This document shows, piece after piece, positions 1 through 12,000 of a stretch of DNA of 64,000 nucleotides. The position numbers and the translations under genes were made by a program. The notes under the pieces were generated by a model. That model was not told the DNA's origin. It saw only the letters and a program-made list of their open reading frames with translations, and searched no databases. Numbering within the stretch: position 1 is the first letter of the stretch; every line of letters starts with the position of its first letter. Source of the stretch: Drosophila pseudoobscura (Eukaryota > Arthropoda > Insecta > Diptera > Drosophilidae); assembly GCF_009870125.1 (NCBI RefSeq), contig NC_046680.1:18557501-18621500 (forward strand), written 5' to 3'.

Positions 1-2852
1 GACAATTTCTTGTGCTCATTCGGCTGCTAATTGACGGTAAATGAGTTTTCTTCCCTTCTAAATTCATATCAAATTCAGAGACACACCAGCGACTATTTGT
101 CTAATAAGATTTTAGTGTTTAAATGCTGAAATATACAATTTATATTTAAATTCTACAGAACCAGTGAATTATTTCAATGCCAATTTGTTTTCGTGAGTTT
201 AGATGAATCCCAACGATATTCAATTTGACAGATCGGCAGATAATATATCTACACATATTCAGCTGTGATTCAACAAAATAAACGCAAAAAAAACCTTTCA
301 GAGGTACAGTCGGGGTTTTTAAATCTATATTAATTTGTTTGCTTTTTGTAGATCTATGTATAATTTTAATTTGAAGATCTATAGCTCGAAACCGAGTTGC
401 ACTGCAGCTTTAGCTCTAATCGATATCGTTAGTCGCTGGTCCGTGGATTACCGTTATGCAGGGTGATCCATAAATTCTTCCCGTAACAGGGTGCTCTTGT
501 CATTTGCATACGCGTTGTCTGTGCTTCTGCACTGCACAGTGGCACACATTGCCGATTATAGACGGTCCCTTAAATAAAATTCAAGTTGTTAAATATACAT
601 ATAAAAACAATGTTGTTTACTTTTGCGCTGATTTCACATTTGCCTTTTGTTTTCATTTGGCGTCCTCTTTGGTAGTAGTGCTCTCTGTCGAGTCGAGGCT
701 GCTGAATGGTATTTAAAGTTCATTTTGGTCATTTGTCTATTTGAGCACACACGCACACCGATGCCCATTTGCATTTGTACTTTTGAAACTATTCAGCATT
801 TTATATAGATTTTTTATCGCAATGTGCTGCTGCTATATATACACAGATATGTATATGTATCTGGTTGGAATGTGCTATGAAATGTCGCCGGAATGCGATG
901 CGGTCGATGCTGCTGCTGCTGCTGCTGGTGCTGCTGCTGTCGGTGCTGCGGTTCGTCTGGCGGTGGCAATGCCGAATGCCGCATAGATTCCTCATTACGA
1001 TTTAAAAATGCATTTCAATTAACTGCTCCGCACACACCACACCCTGCCACACGGCACACGGACGGGTGCTAAAGAGAGACAGAGATGAGGAGAGATAGTG
1101 ATAGTGAGACTGAGACTGAGACTGAGTGGCACGCTTGCACTTTTCTCTGCCTCTCTCTGGTTTTCGTTTTCGTATCGCTTTTCAAAAACACTCGATTCAT
1201 CTGCTCCCTTTCGGGGCTGTTTTGTGCTTGGGCTGCTACGAGGAGTATTTAATTAGATGCCTCAAGAATTCGATTTAAAATTCCTTGGCACCCGCTGCAG
1301 CAGGAGAACCACAACCAGAAAAAGACCCAGAAGCAGCCGCAGATACAAAACAGATACAGAAACCGAAACCGATACAGAAACAGAAACAGCAAGAGAGGCC
1401 CAAAGACCGTGCTGGGGTCGCACAGCTATTTCCACTTGGTTGTCTTCTAGGACAATCTTTTCCTTTCCTTCCATCTGTCTAGCCGTCTCTGTCTGTTCAT
1501 CGTTGGCGATCGGTCCTTATCGGGCCATAAATTGCTGGCCATGTCGCTGGTGACTTCATTAGGATAAAGGTGAAAGGTGAGAGAGTCAGCGAGGTAGCCG
1601 GGCAGCAAGGCAGCGGCTTTCGCTTTTGAAGATGAAAGTGAAATGCTAACGGCGAGTGGAGAGCCAGCCAAGATTCACCAAAACTGAGACTGAGACTAAG
1701 ACCGAGGCAACAGCAGATACGAGTATAGCTGAAATATCTTTAGCAGTTTGCTTGTTTGCACATTAATGGGAATTCCTCGGTTTCAGCTGAGCGAGTGAGT
1801 GAATGGCAACAGCGCTGTGGGACTGATGACGACTTCTGGCAAGGGAGCCAGTCGCAATCGGAGGCAGGAGCTGAGGCACGCGGCATCCAGCCGCATCATC
1901 AGCATGCATGGCACACTCACAGACGTGCCGGCCAGAGTTGTCGACTCGCGACGGCATCGAAGCACAAACATTACACATCCACATCCACATCCTTCAGTGC
2001 AGCCAGCCTCCACTCCACTCGATTCCGCCTCCAGTTGTTGTATATTTTTCTCTCGAATTGAGTTTGGAATGTTGTCAACGCAAATGCGCCTATGCAAGTT
2101 TTTGGTATCAGGCTCCCTCGGATTCTCTTCAATTGCAGTCCTTGCCGGCTCCGTTCCCCTCCTGGGTAGCTATTTTGGGCCTGTGGCCTGGGACCAGAGG
2201 GAGCTCCATTACACATAATGGAGATGTCTTTCTTCTGCCTGTCCCTGGCTGCTGTTGCTGCTGCGGCTGAGGCTGCTGGCGTCGTGCGATTTCATAAACG
2301 CGTAGATTTACAACCATTTAATACAAGTGATGATCCTGAACAACAACGCGACAACGACAACGAGCGACAACCGAAAACATTCCGCTCAGTTATTTGCAAC
2401 AAGCCGTGGCGCCGTCGTCGAGGCGAGGAAGCTGGCAACCAATCCCGAATCCCCTCATGACTTGCCTTGGGCCTGGGATGCTGCCACTTCTTTTGTCGCA
2501 CTTTGCCAGTTAATCATTCCGGCAAGTGAATGGAAATTGCCCCAAGAGGACTTGAAGCTACTTGAAAGTCGAGTAGAAACGGGTTTAAGATATTTGATTC
2601 TTTCAAATTGCACTGAAAGGACGGGGTGATAGAGGACTAGAGGGATATCCTAGAAGCTATGCCCCCTATAGAAAGATCTCTTGTAGGACTCTTCTACCAC
2701 TTCTAGTTTGAACAGGTTGAATATACACATCTTATTGTTTTCAAAACTGGTTTCCAAATCATATGATATGTTAAATAAGAACTTTGGTAGAAAGTTAGAC
2801 AAAAAATAGCTACAACTATAAATATTTGTGTTACTCGTTTCGTGTCTTACAG
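1..2852 (+). other. vg: 3' part of a vestigial intron
   Basis: This stretch lies directly upstream of a vg coding exon and ends in a good acceptor (pyrimidine-containing tract and AG at 2851-2852). No vg coding exon is visible in it, and the Scalloped-binding (Tondu) segment of Vg must lie left of the window. It contains short repeats: a CTG run at about 908-941, GAGACT copies near 1108-1125 and a GAAACCGATACA-like repeat near 1350-1390. Open frames here overlap on both strands and look like chance. If the fly exon count is conserved, this is the intron that carries the quadrant enhancer in D. melanogaster; that assignment is inference. Confidence 0.75.
2378..2520. promoter_or_regulatory. Candidate vg wing-pouch (quadrant-type) enhancer core
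   Basis: Two Scalloped/TEAD-type CATTCC sites (2378-2383 and 2515-2520), a POU octamer-like ATTTGCAA (2392-2399) and a Mad-type GCCGTCGT (2411-2418) fall within 143 bp of intron. The POU-like and Mad-like sites are only 11 bp apart. The vg quadrant enhancer is known to be driven by Mad together with the POU protein Drifter and by Vg-Scalloped. The sites are seen directly; the enhancer identity is inferred from their grouping and intron position. Each short motif alone would be common by chance. Confidence 0.45.
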
Positions 2853-3607
2853 AAAGCCAGAGCCCCATGTCGACTCGCAACTTCCCACCATCGTTCTGGA
2901 ACAGCAATTACGTGCACCCCATACCCGCGCCCACACATCCTCAGGTAAGCTCCCGAACAATGCGCTAGAATTGCGAAGGAGGCCCAGGCCCAGGTCCAGG
3001 CCGAAACCGATTAACTGCAATACGTGATGCAATTACAACTTCAAGGGCTCCAGGCCGAAACCGAGGCCGAAGTCGCAGCTTTGTCTCTAAATAAGTTGTA
3101 ATTCGATCTCCATTTCCCATCTCCCCTTATTTCCCTGCCATAGGTGACCGACTTGTATGGCTCGGCGACGGACACTGGCTATGCCACAGATCCATGGGTG
3201 CCGCACGCAGCGGCGGCCCACTACGGTTCCTATGCCCATGCGGCGCATGCGCACGCAGCCCACGCACACGCCTACCACCACAATATGGCCCAATACGGTA
3301 GCCTGCTCAGGCTGCCCCAGCAGTACGCGAGCCACGGTTCAAGGTGCGACCCCTAATCGATGCGGCTGTTGCAACTGCGACTAACATTCTGTCTTGATCT
3401 TCCTCCCAACTCTTTGCAGACTCCACCACGACCAGCCGACGGCCCATGCTCTCGAGTACTCCAGCTATCCCACAATGGCAGGTGAGTGGATCGAAATAGG
3501 ACGCGCCTCGACCAAGTTTAGTAATCCCCTTTACGCTCTGCTCTATTTTCCCAACAGGTCTGGAGGCTCAAGTGCAGGAGACGTCGAAGGATCTTTACTG
3601 GTTCTAG
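2853..3607 (+). CDS. vg: Vestigial, last four coding exons (5' part outside window)
   Basis: Vg is the transcriptional cofactor that binds the TEAD protein Scalloped and specifies wing and flight-muscle fate in the nucleus. Exons: 2853-2944, 3144-3343, 3420-3481 and 3558-3607 (TAG), joined by introns of 199, 76 and 76 nt with GT-AG ends; phases close in frame. The visible part is about 133 residues. It carries the recognisable vg features FPPSFWNSNYVHPIP, DLYG-ATDTGYATDPWVPH, a His/Ala-rich stretch (repeated HA pairs), SLLRLPQQYASHGSR and the C-terminus SKDLYWF. The N-terminal half and the Scalloped-binding segment lie left of the window. The last exon looks slightly shorter before the C-terminus than the D. 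melanogaster protein as I remember it, so that difference should be checked by alignment. Confidence 0.93.
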
Positions 3608-4330
3608 GTGGACCGAAGAAGGTGGACTAGCAAATGTATAAACTCCGATCGAAAGAATCCAGCTCTCTCTCTCATCTTAAGGATTGGGAGGTGGAGGCCC
3701 CTCAAAAATAGCCAGACTTTCAGTCGGGCTTTGGAACCGCTTCTTAAGCAGCCTGCAGTCTGTGTTTCTGTGTGAGCAAAACAATACAAAGGGATATCGA
3801 AATTTAATTTAAATTTACCATAATGTTTAACGTTTAAATATAATTCGTACATTTTACACACAAATTGTAAACAATTTTTCGCGCATTAAGCATAGGGTTT
3901 TCAGAGTAATTTGGTTTTGTAAGTTTAGCATCCCATATCAGCAAGTTAGAACATACATACCTATACATATACATATACAAATACATATATATAATGCATA
4001 TACACTCTATACATAAATAAATATACAAATACATATATGTACGTATAAAAATACACGGGTGCATTGCTACTGTACTCGAAGCCTGCGTTGATAACATTTA
4101 ATAATCGACATTTCTTGTATAGTTAACGTGAACTTTAACATAACTTTAAAGCCACAAAACAAAGTTAGAGTTTATTTTGTTTAAAACTTCAATTTTTGCA
4201 ATTTCCACAAATTAGGCTAACGAAATTCAAATGGAAAACAACAAAAGAACAAAGCAAAAAAATGCAATAAAATGAGATAATAAAATAAAAGAAATCAAAC
4301 AAAATTTGAATACAATCATAGAATAAAGTT
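3608..4330 (+). other. vg: vg 3' UTR
   Basis: AT-rich sequence directly after the vg stop codon. Several AATAAA-type signals occur near 4265-4292, with a last one at 4322-4327, giving a UTR of about 0.7 kb. A CATA/TATA-rich microsatellite-like stretch lies around 3951-4048. The true cleavage site cannot be fixed from sequence alone. Confidence 0.6.
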
Positions 4331-7300
4331 TGTTTCAATTGTTGAATCCCCTGGCTATCGTTTATTTAATTAATGGGGGGGTAAGTATCGGTCGCAGTCG
4401 GAGTTATCGGACTTATCGATCCATCAGGAAATGAAGAGGCAGAAATATTAGTCATTTATTCTTAAGGCTGATAGTCATAGGTTTCTTTCAGTCAATAGAA
4501 TAATTGGAAGTCAGTATAATCCACATCAATACAATAAGATGCCGCTGCCATAGGGATCCCACCCAGGCATCTCAAATCTGCTGGCTAATGATTTCATACT
4601 GATTAACCAACGAATTCAAATCAGATAAGAATCATAAAAGAAGAACACTAATTTCATAATCGTCGAATGTGAATGCTTTCCACGCCATTTAGCCAGGCGC
4701 CTTATTAATCTCGGGCTATTTATCATCCGAACAGAAGGAGAGGAAAGGCCCCCGCCGAACCCAAACCGAAACAAACAAATATACAACGAATATCCCAAAG
4801 GAATCTTGCATAATTAATGAAAGCACAAATCTGAGATAGTGGCCAAGTGGTGGCACAAGTCATAAATAAGCGTCGACTCCGGCTGCAACTGCAACCGTGA
4901 CTGGGAACGGTGACTGCTCTCGCCCCAACCGGATGGACAGGATTGTGGGCTGTCTTCTTTCTTCTCCTTTTCGCTATTACGAGTAGATGTACAATGAAAG
5001 TTGAAAGGGGCGCGGGGGAGACGACATATTATTGACTTTCAATGACTGATCGCACAGTTGGCCAACGCTCACACAGTCACCACACCGCACCGCACCGCCC
5101 TGCATCGCCCTGCACCGCCCTGCACCGCACCTAACTCATTCACTCACTCGATGAACCATGAACAGTTGGTCCAGTCGAAAGCAAACGGATCCCCGATCCT
5201 GCTCATGAATTAAAGAAATAAAACAAACGCGCGACATGCTCCCGCTCCATACTTTTTTTACCCACTGTCGCGGGGCCCGCTCCTCTGTGGCTCTGCTGTG
5301 TACGCAACAAATTTATTACTGATCGATGAACCACCAACTTGTGGTGGCTGCATTGGCTGGGCAGATCGGAGAACGGGAACAGAAGCCGGTTGCGGGTCCA
5401 TTATTTTAGCATAAGAATTCCATAATTCCGAGACGGGGCCAGAGCAGGGAGGAGGCCAGCAGGGGCTGCGGCGGAGACCCCTCTTCAACAAGGTGTTCAA
5501 CAATTCGCCAAATGCGTTTTGCTCTGGGTTTATCGCTTTTTAATAACTTCCCTCTGAGTTTTTCAATTCGCTTTTTTGCTCTCCCTCTGCCACTCTCTTC
5601 TTATTTACCCTTTTTTCCGTTTTGTTGTCACTCGAGTTTCATTTTGGGACAGATGGTTCCGTTTTTGGCGGCTCTACTTCCTTCCTGCCTTCTACACACC
5701 GGAGAACGAGTGGACAGTGGCCGAAAGCCAGCTCAAACGGTTGCATTTGTGGCTGTTTATTGTGGCATTGTGTGCTAATGAGTTGTACTCGTATTCGTGG
5801 TTTACGCTTGACTGGAGTCGGCATGGGAGTGGAGGAGCGGGCGGAGCCAGGAAGAGTTGCACTTGACATCGGGTCTACCAAGAAAGACTGCAACCAGCTC
5901 TAAATATGAGAATACGATATGAACTAGGAGTCGACAAATGAGTTCAAATTAGACATCTATGAAAACTCTAATGCAATTATCGCCATGTGATAGATTAGAG
6001 AGATTCGATTATGTGGATAGTCTATTGTTTCTCAAACGTAAGGCAAAAAAGGATAAAGCATAAGAAAAATTCATACGGATTCGAGTGGAATTGATCAGGT
6101 CTATTTGGATAGCTCTGCCACATATCTTTGGCGTGACCTTACCAGTTGTTCCGCTAATATATGGATCTCCCTCTGGCCATTCGACTGAGTGTCAACGAAA
6201 CTGTTTGCCACATTAAATGGAAATTAATTTTACCCCAGATAAACAAGAATGCGGGGAAACAGATTTTCCAATTTGGTATTCGGTTAAATTATGTTAACAA
6301 AGCGCGAAGAACCGAAGTTGGATAATAAATAAGATGGAAAAACAATAATAAAAGTCGCACGACGAAGTGTGGCACGTGGATATTTTTGGAGCATTAGCCG
6401 GAGCGGAGGGTGAGAGTTTGGCCTCTTCTAGGGGAACTTTGACTTGGCTCGACGACACTTTATGGCCATCGAATGTTCGTGCCTTAGGACTGGCCGCAAA
6501 ATATAAATAAATAAATTTTCCCAGAGTCTTTGGGGACGGCATCTACGAAGGAGGATGGATCGGTGGATGGGTGGATGGATGGATGGATGGATGGAAGACC
6601 CGTTGCGTCACGTACACTTGGACCTCGAATGGGTCTCGTAAATTTGATCAAACTCTATTGGCTGCTAATTGGGGATGCTGAATGGGGGGATCGGTGCTGG
6701 AACCACAGATATTGGTTAGTCCGCATGAGAGCATCACCACAGATACGAGTAGCAGAAATCAATTTTTATAATTAACGTTGAATTAACACATTTCGAGCAT
6801 ATGTTGGTTGCGTTCTGGTCTCCCGTCCGTCCGTTTATCCCCACATGCGGCGTTGATTACGGCAGTCCTCAGTCAGTCCTACTGTTCGATGGCTCCATGT
6901 GGTTCGGTGGCTCCTGCGATTGCGCAGACAATCAGCAGCGTTAAAAAATCCATACATCATTTTCCTGCCCCGCAATCGCAATCCGAATCCGAATCCAAAT
7001 CCCAATCCCTCCGCCCCGACGCCGCTGCTGCCCTCATTTCGGGTTCATTTTGTGCTGCCTGCGGTTGCATGTGCATCTGGTCGGTTTCCTTTCCACTTTC
7101 CTCTCCGGTTGTTTTTGGTTGGATCGGGATGTGGCCGTGGAACTGGATGCTGGTAGGTTGGTCCGGTCATGTCGGGGCCACATTTGGAGTGGCGTTTATG
7201 TGTGATTTATTTGTCTGTGGCAGGCAGCCTCATCATCATCATCATCTGCGTCTGCGTCTGCGTATATGTATGTCCTGGGTCCCAGTGTCCCTCCGCAGCG

Positions 7301-8941
7301 GTGCCTGTGTGGCAAGGTGACATTTCCTGTATCGGTGACAAAGGCAATGGCACCAAATGCTTCATTGATATTCTAATTAATGTGTGTAAATATCTGTTTG
7401 CCCCTCCCTCTCTCAGCGCTACTTTTGAATCCTCCTTTGAGGCATTTTCTAATTTACACGTAAAACAAAAGAAAACGGAAAATTATGAAATAACATTTTG
7501 TATAAAGAGAAAATGCCTCAAAGCAAGAATTTCAAGTCACTCCCCAGCCCCTGGTTTCCCATTCACATCTCAAGATCCAGGAGCATACATATACCTTGGT
7601 AAAACTTTTGAAATTCAGACCGCGTTAAAATACTTTTCCTCGCGTACCGCTCCTTCCTCATTTTGTGCTTTTCATTTTTGCTTTCCCTTCAACAATGGCG
7701 CCCAGCCCCAAGGACCGCGGAACAGACTTTGCCATGATTCCTTTTCAAAGGCCCCTTCTGTCTGTTTGTCTCTCTCTTTCTATGTGTGTGTGTGTGTGTT
7801 TGTATGCCTGTTGGAGTACATTTTCCAGTGCCAGAGCCAAGATGTCGGGTTGATTTTATCCCCCCACTGACAGTCGCAGTCACAGGCCAAGTCCCAGGCT
7901 GCGTTGCCAAGACTTTCAACCTCTCCCAATGGCCGCACAATAAACTTAATCTGCTCATAATGGGAAAATAATTCACAAAAATGTTCAGCACCAAGTTTGT
8001 AGCTGCATTTGCACTTGCTCTGCCTCCGGGCCGCCAGGTCTCCGCCTCCGGTAGTCTGCCTCTGCCTCTGCCTCTGGCTACGGTTCCGGCTCTGGCCTTT
8101 AAACAGCAATTAGATGAGGCGCAAGTCGAAGACAAAGCAGACCCTGGCTGAGGTTTCTGCGGAATAAAGGGGCCCAGAAAAAAGCACCAGGAAAGTTTAT
8201 TAGTTTGACCTGGCAAAGGATGCTGGCTGGGTCCGGGTTAGGCCTGTCTACTTCATTGGATCCCCAGCCTCGAAGGGTGGCCGCCCTGACTGAAGCAGGC
8301 AGGGGATAACCGAGAACAAACTGTATTAGGAATATTCCGCGTAATCAGATCTAATTTGCGCAGGGAAACTTCTGGTCTGGTCGGGAGTTGGTTAACTTTC
8401 GGCTAGTGAATGAGGCGTGGACTTAGTTAGGAGCTTTGAGTTAGACAGGAGTACACAGCTATGTGGCATACATTTAGATAGTTATACGGTGGATTATATT
8501 CGATCGCCTTTCGTGCGCCCGTTCTACCCAATGATGTTATTTTCAGAAAAGATAGACACGATGATATACAGAAGTCTAGTCAACAGATTCCCAATGTTAT
8601 AGTTTTCGAAAGAGATAAGATGTCCCCAATATGAGCGAAATATGAGATCCAGGTGCAAGAAGTATGTCAGATTATATACATATGTACATATGTGTGTACA
8701 TACATATAAATATAATCCCAAAATTCTCCAAATATGAATGAATCCGCTGAGGTTTCACTCGTTTTAACCGAATATTTATAAGCACTTCATTTAATGATAC
8801 TTAAAAGCGTATATATATATGTACACATGTACATGTCGAACATAGTCGAACCCATACAGATTCAGACACAATGCATTTCCAGATTTTTCATTGATAAATT
8901 ATTGTACATTGACTCTCTCTGTCTCTCCTCTCTCTCGGCAG
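4331..8941. other. Intergenic, no gene supported
   Basis: No open frame here has convincing splice partners or family motifs. Simple repeats occur: CACCGC/CCCTG units at about 5083-5130, GGAT units at 6552-6594 and a short GT run near 7782-7799. The frame at about 5576-5866 has a strong pyrimidine tract and some protein-like composition but no ATG start and no recognisable partner. Part of this DNA probably holds regulatory sequence for vg, but nothing specific is visible. Confidence 0.6.
6552..6594. repeat. GGAT microsatellite
   Basis: Imperfect GGAT/GGTG units ending in six clean GGAT copies. Confidence 0.85.
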
Positions 8942-9046
8942 TGTTTGATTAACAAATTGCGTGAAATTATTCCAAATGTACCGAAAGAATGCAACTTATT
9001 GCCGGATCCGAACATCATCGTTCCGATGAGCGGTGGTCTGGGGTAA
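8942..9046 (+). other. Orphan exon-like stretch
   Basis: A very strong acceptor (long CT tract, then GGCAG ending at 8941) is followed by 34 open codons ending in TAA at 9044-9046. A possible donor, GGGTAAAA, overlaps the stop (GT at 9043-9044), so it could also be an internal exon of 8942-9042. The reading begins CLINKLREIIPNVP and ends IIVPMSGGLG. I do not recognise it and find no clear partner exon nearby, so it may be an exon of an unidentified gene or chance. Confidence 0.25.
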
Positions 9047-12000
9047 AAAGGATATGAAATATGTGTTAAAAAAAGAAGAAGCAGAGAGGAGGAAATGCCA
9101 CGAAATTGAGTTAATTAAAAGGGATTCCCAGAGTGCCCCGCCCACACGGAATTGCGGTAAAAAAAAGGCTACAGAGACAGGCGCAACAGAGATGGATATA
9201 AAATATTTGGTTAATAATGAAACACGCACAGGCATGATTCTGCATGCACAAAAATGCACGCACATACATGCATACATACATACATATATATGCAATCACA
9301 TACGAGTACGTATGCAGTTCATAACGGAAAATGCCCGATGCAATGCAAGGCAAAAGCGGATAAAAATTGTTGAAATTGTTGAAAGTTGCTGGAAAAATAC
9401 AATTTTGTATGAGATATGTCCATACATATGTATGTTGTTTGTATGTATGGTATGTATGATACGGCTCTATGGCTCTTGGGCCTTAAAATGCATCCAAGTG
9501 CAAGTGCCGCAAATGCAGTGCACTTCGTTGAATCGATTTCAGTGCCGTGATGGGAGAGTGGGGTAATGGCCACCCCCCAAACTATTCCGCACGACCCACC
9601 CCACTGTCTATACTATACCCCATCATACCCTCGGACACACAATTGCAACATTTTGGCAAAACTTTTGCTGCGAAAGAAGCAAACTTTACGGTTGTCCAGC
9701 CCTCCTACTCCCACTCCCACTCGCACTCGCACTCCCGCTCCCACCCAACCATCCGTAGACGTGCACTGGGCCTGCGTTGGAGCGAGACGACCGTAGTGTA
9801 CTTCAAACTGCTGGCGTGATATATATGTATATTCGCATCGCAAACACAATTCATTTCGTGCAGCATATCGGCCGAGGAGAGAGGGAGAGGGAGAGGGGGG
9901 TAGCGAGGACAGAGCGAAAGAGAGGCGCAGAGCCTTATTGCCATCAGATAAGAGCAAGTAAAAAGCAACAAAACAGTGCCTCGCTCAAGTCTCCGCCCCA
10001 AAAGGCAAAGAGGTTGAACCCCGTTGTGTCTGTGTCTGAAACCGGTTTGATGCCGCTGTGTGCGTACACCAAGTGTGAGCCTGTGTGTGTGCATGCTTGT
10101 GTGTGAACAGTGGCAGTGGCTGTGGCAGACATCTTTCCAAGGGTTGGACCCGGCCGAAAGGACTCGACTCCGAATGCTGCAGGAGAGCGCCAGCGCCTGA
10201 CCTTAACACGAACAAAATTGGCCAAAAATGTGCGTGAACGGGCATTCTGTTGAGTACTCCTGCGAAAGGGGCGTAATTAAATTTTGGGTGAGCGGGCATG
10301 GACGGTAATGGTGGCTCAGCATGCAACCGCCAGGTGGAGGAGGTTTTGGCTAAGGCTTTGGTGGGAGGGAAAGGGAGAGGGAGCGCACTGTTCTCTTCTA
10401 ATTGCCGCATACAAAATACTTTCCCCAACTATGCAATGATATCATAATTCTTCCATCTACCACACGCCCAAAAAATATGACACACGTACGGGGTGTACGT
10501 GTATGAAATATGCGCACTGTTATTGCTAATACGCATTCCAGCTGCAGTTTTAGCCACTGGCTCCCAGCGTGGTAGTACCCCCGTGGCTCGGCCCGACCCG
10601 CAGGAGCGCATTCAGTCAGGGCTCGGCTCCATCATCCACTCTCCACTTCACTCCACTCACAATGGAATGGAATGCCACTGTCGCTGCCGGCATGTCAAAG
10701 TGAATAACTCAATAGCCATATTGGGTGTCCACCTGTGTGTGTCAGTTAGAGGGTAACACACTGTCTGTGTGTGACTGTATGAGCGGGCGTGTATGTGTGC
10801 TGCTGTGGCAACTCCATCCGTCAGGAGGAGCCAGAGATAGAGTCCGAGTCAGAGATAGAGTCAGCGTCAGTCAGCCAGTAGCTGCATTGCAATTCTGCGT
10901 AAATCCTGCAGAGAAGCACTTACATGACTTTGGTTCGGCTTACACTCACACAAATGGCCGTTAAAATTCTTGACAACCCGATATGGTAATGATAATTTCG
11001 CACATTGAGCCGCAATTTACACTTCTGCGGAATAAAACAAAAGCAAACCGAAGCTGAACTGAACTGAGCTCAGCTGCGACCAGCGCAGAGCCACTGGCAA
11101 TCCACCTCGACGGTATGGCCATTTACAGCACTGCCAATATCCTAACCTGATCACAATCCCACCCAACTGGTTAGCCATCCGGGGAATGCATTGGGGACAC
11201 GCGCAGCGAATAATCTTTAATTAGCAATGACCACGGAACAGAAAGCAGAAAACAGCAAAAAGGAACACGGGAACACGGGAACGATCCGAACCCGAGCAAA
11301 TATGCAAAATATTATGACACACACGGCGAGAGGGCTCTTTGCAGGGCACTCGAGTCTCGAGAAACGCATTTAAAATACCACTGCCTCTAAGAACCTGACT
11401 CCCAGACCCCGTCTGAGATGGTCGACGGGCATGGATACTCGTAGTCGTAGTCGTACTCGTTCTCGCAGTATGTTGCGCAGGTCAGTAGCAATTAAGATAA
11501 GCCGTTTACAAGTGTGCCGATTATGTCCTGTCAATGTGTCGTCGATAAGTCGTGCGGCGCCCCGGTGGCCCGTTAAATCAGCATCCCCATCCAGAAGGAG
11601 CCGCATATGGAGGATGGAGGATGGAGGATGGAGTATGGCGCACTCAAGCGACGGACAGCAGTAGCCGTTTCGGCCCCTGATAACGATGGATGATGACTGG
11701 GACATGGACTGGGTCTAAATGGAACACTGTCCCGGGGGTATGGGTAGGGTATCCTCCTCATTCCATATGCATAATGCATTCATTTGACAGCTCTGACCGG
11801 GGCGAAGCGACGCGACCACCGATCGGAGGATCAGCATCTGGCTGGATGGCTTCTAATGCCTCTTTCAAATGTGCCGCACTTCCTACGGGCTATGCTCTGC
11901 TCCGCTCCGCTCAGCTCTTCTCCTGCTCCTTCACTATTAATTAGAATGTATGGCCGTTGCCTCTGTGCCCCAGCCCCTGCCCCTGCCTCCTTCCCCGCTC

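Noticed and set aside
5576-5866. 96-codon frame with a Trp/Phe/Leu-rich, membrane-like product
   Set aside because: Starts at TTG, no partner exon, and the composition follows from a GT-rich tract; other frames are also open.
6808-7320. 170-codon plus-strand frame
   Set aside because: Low-complexity Ser/Cys/His content, overlaps other long frames, no motif.
7169-7870. 233-codon plus-strand frame
   Set aside because: No family motif, many Cys/Val from GT repeats, and an overlapping minus-strand frame of 175 codons.
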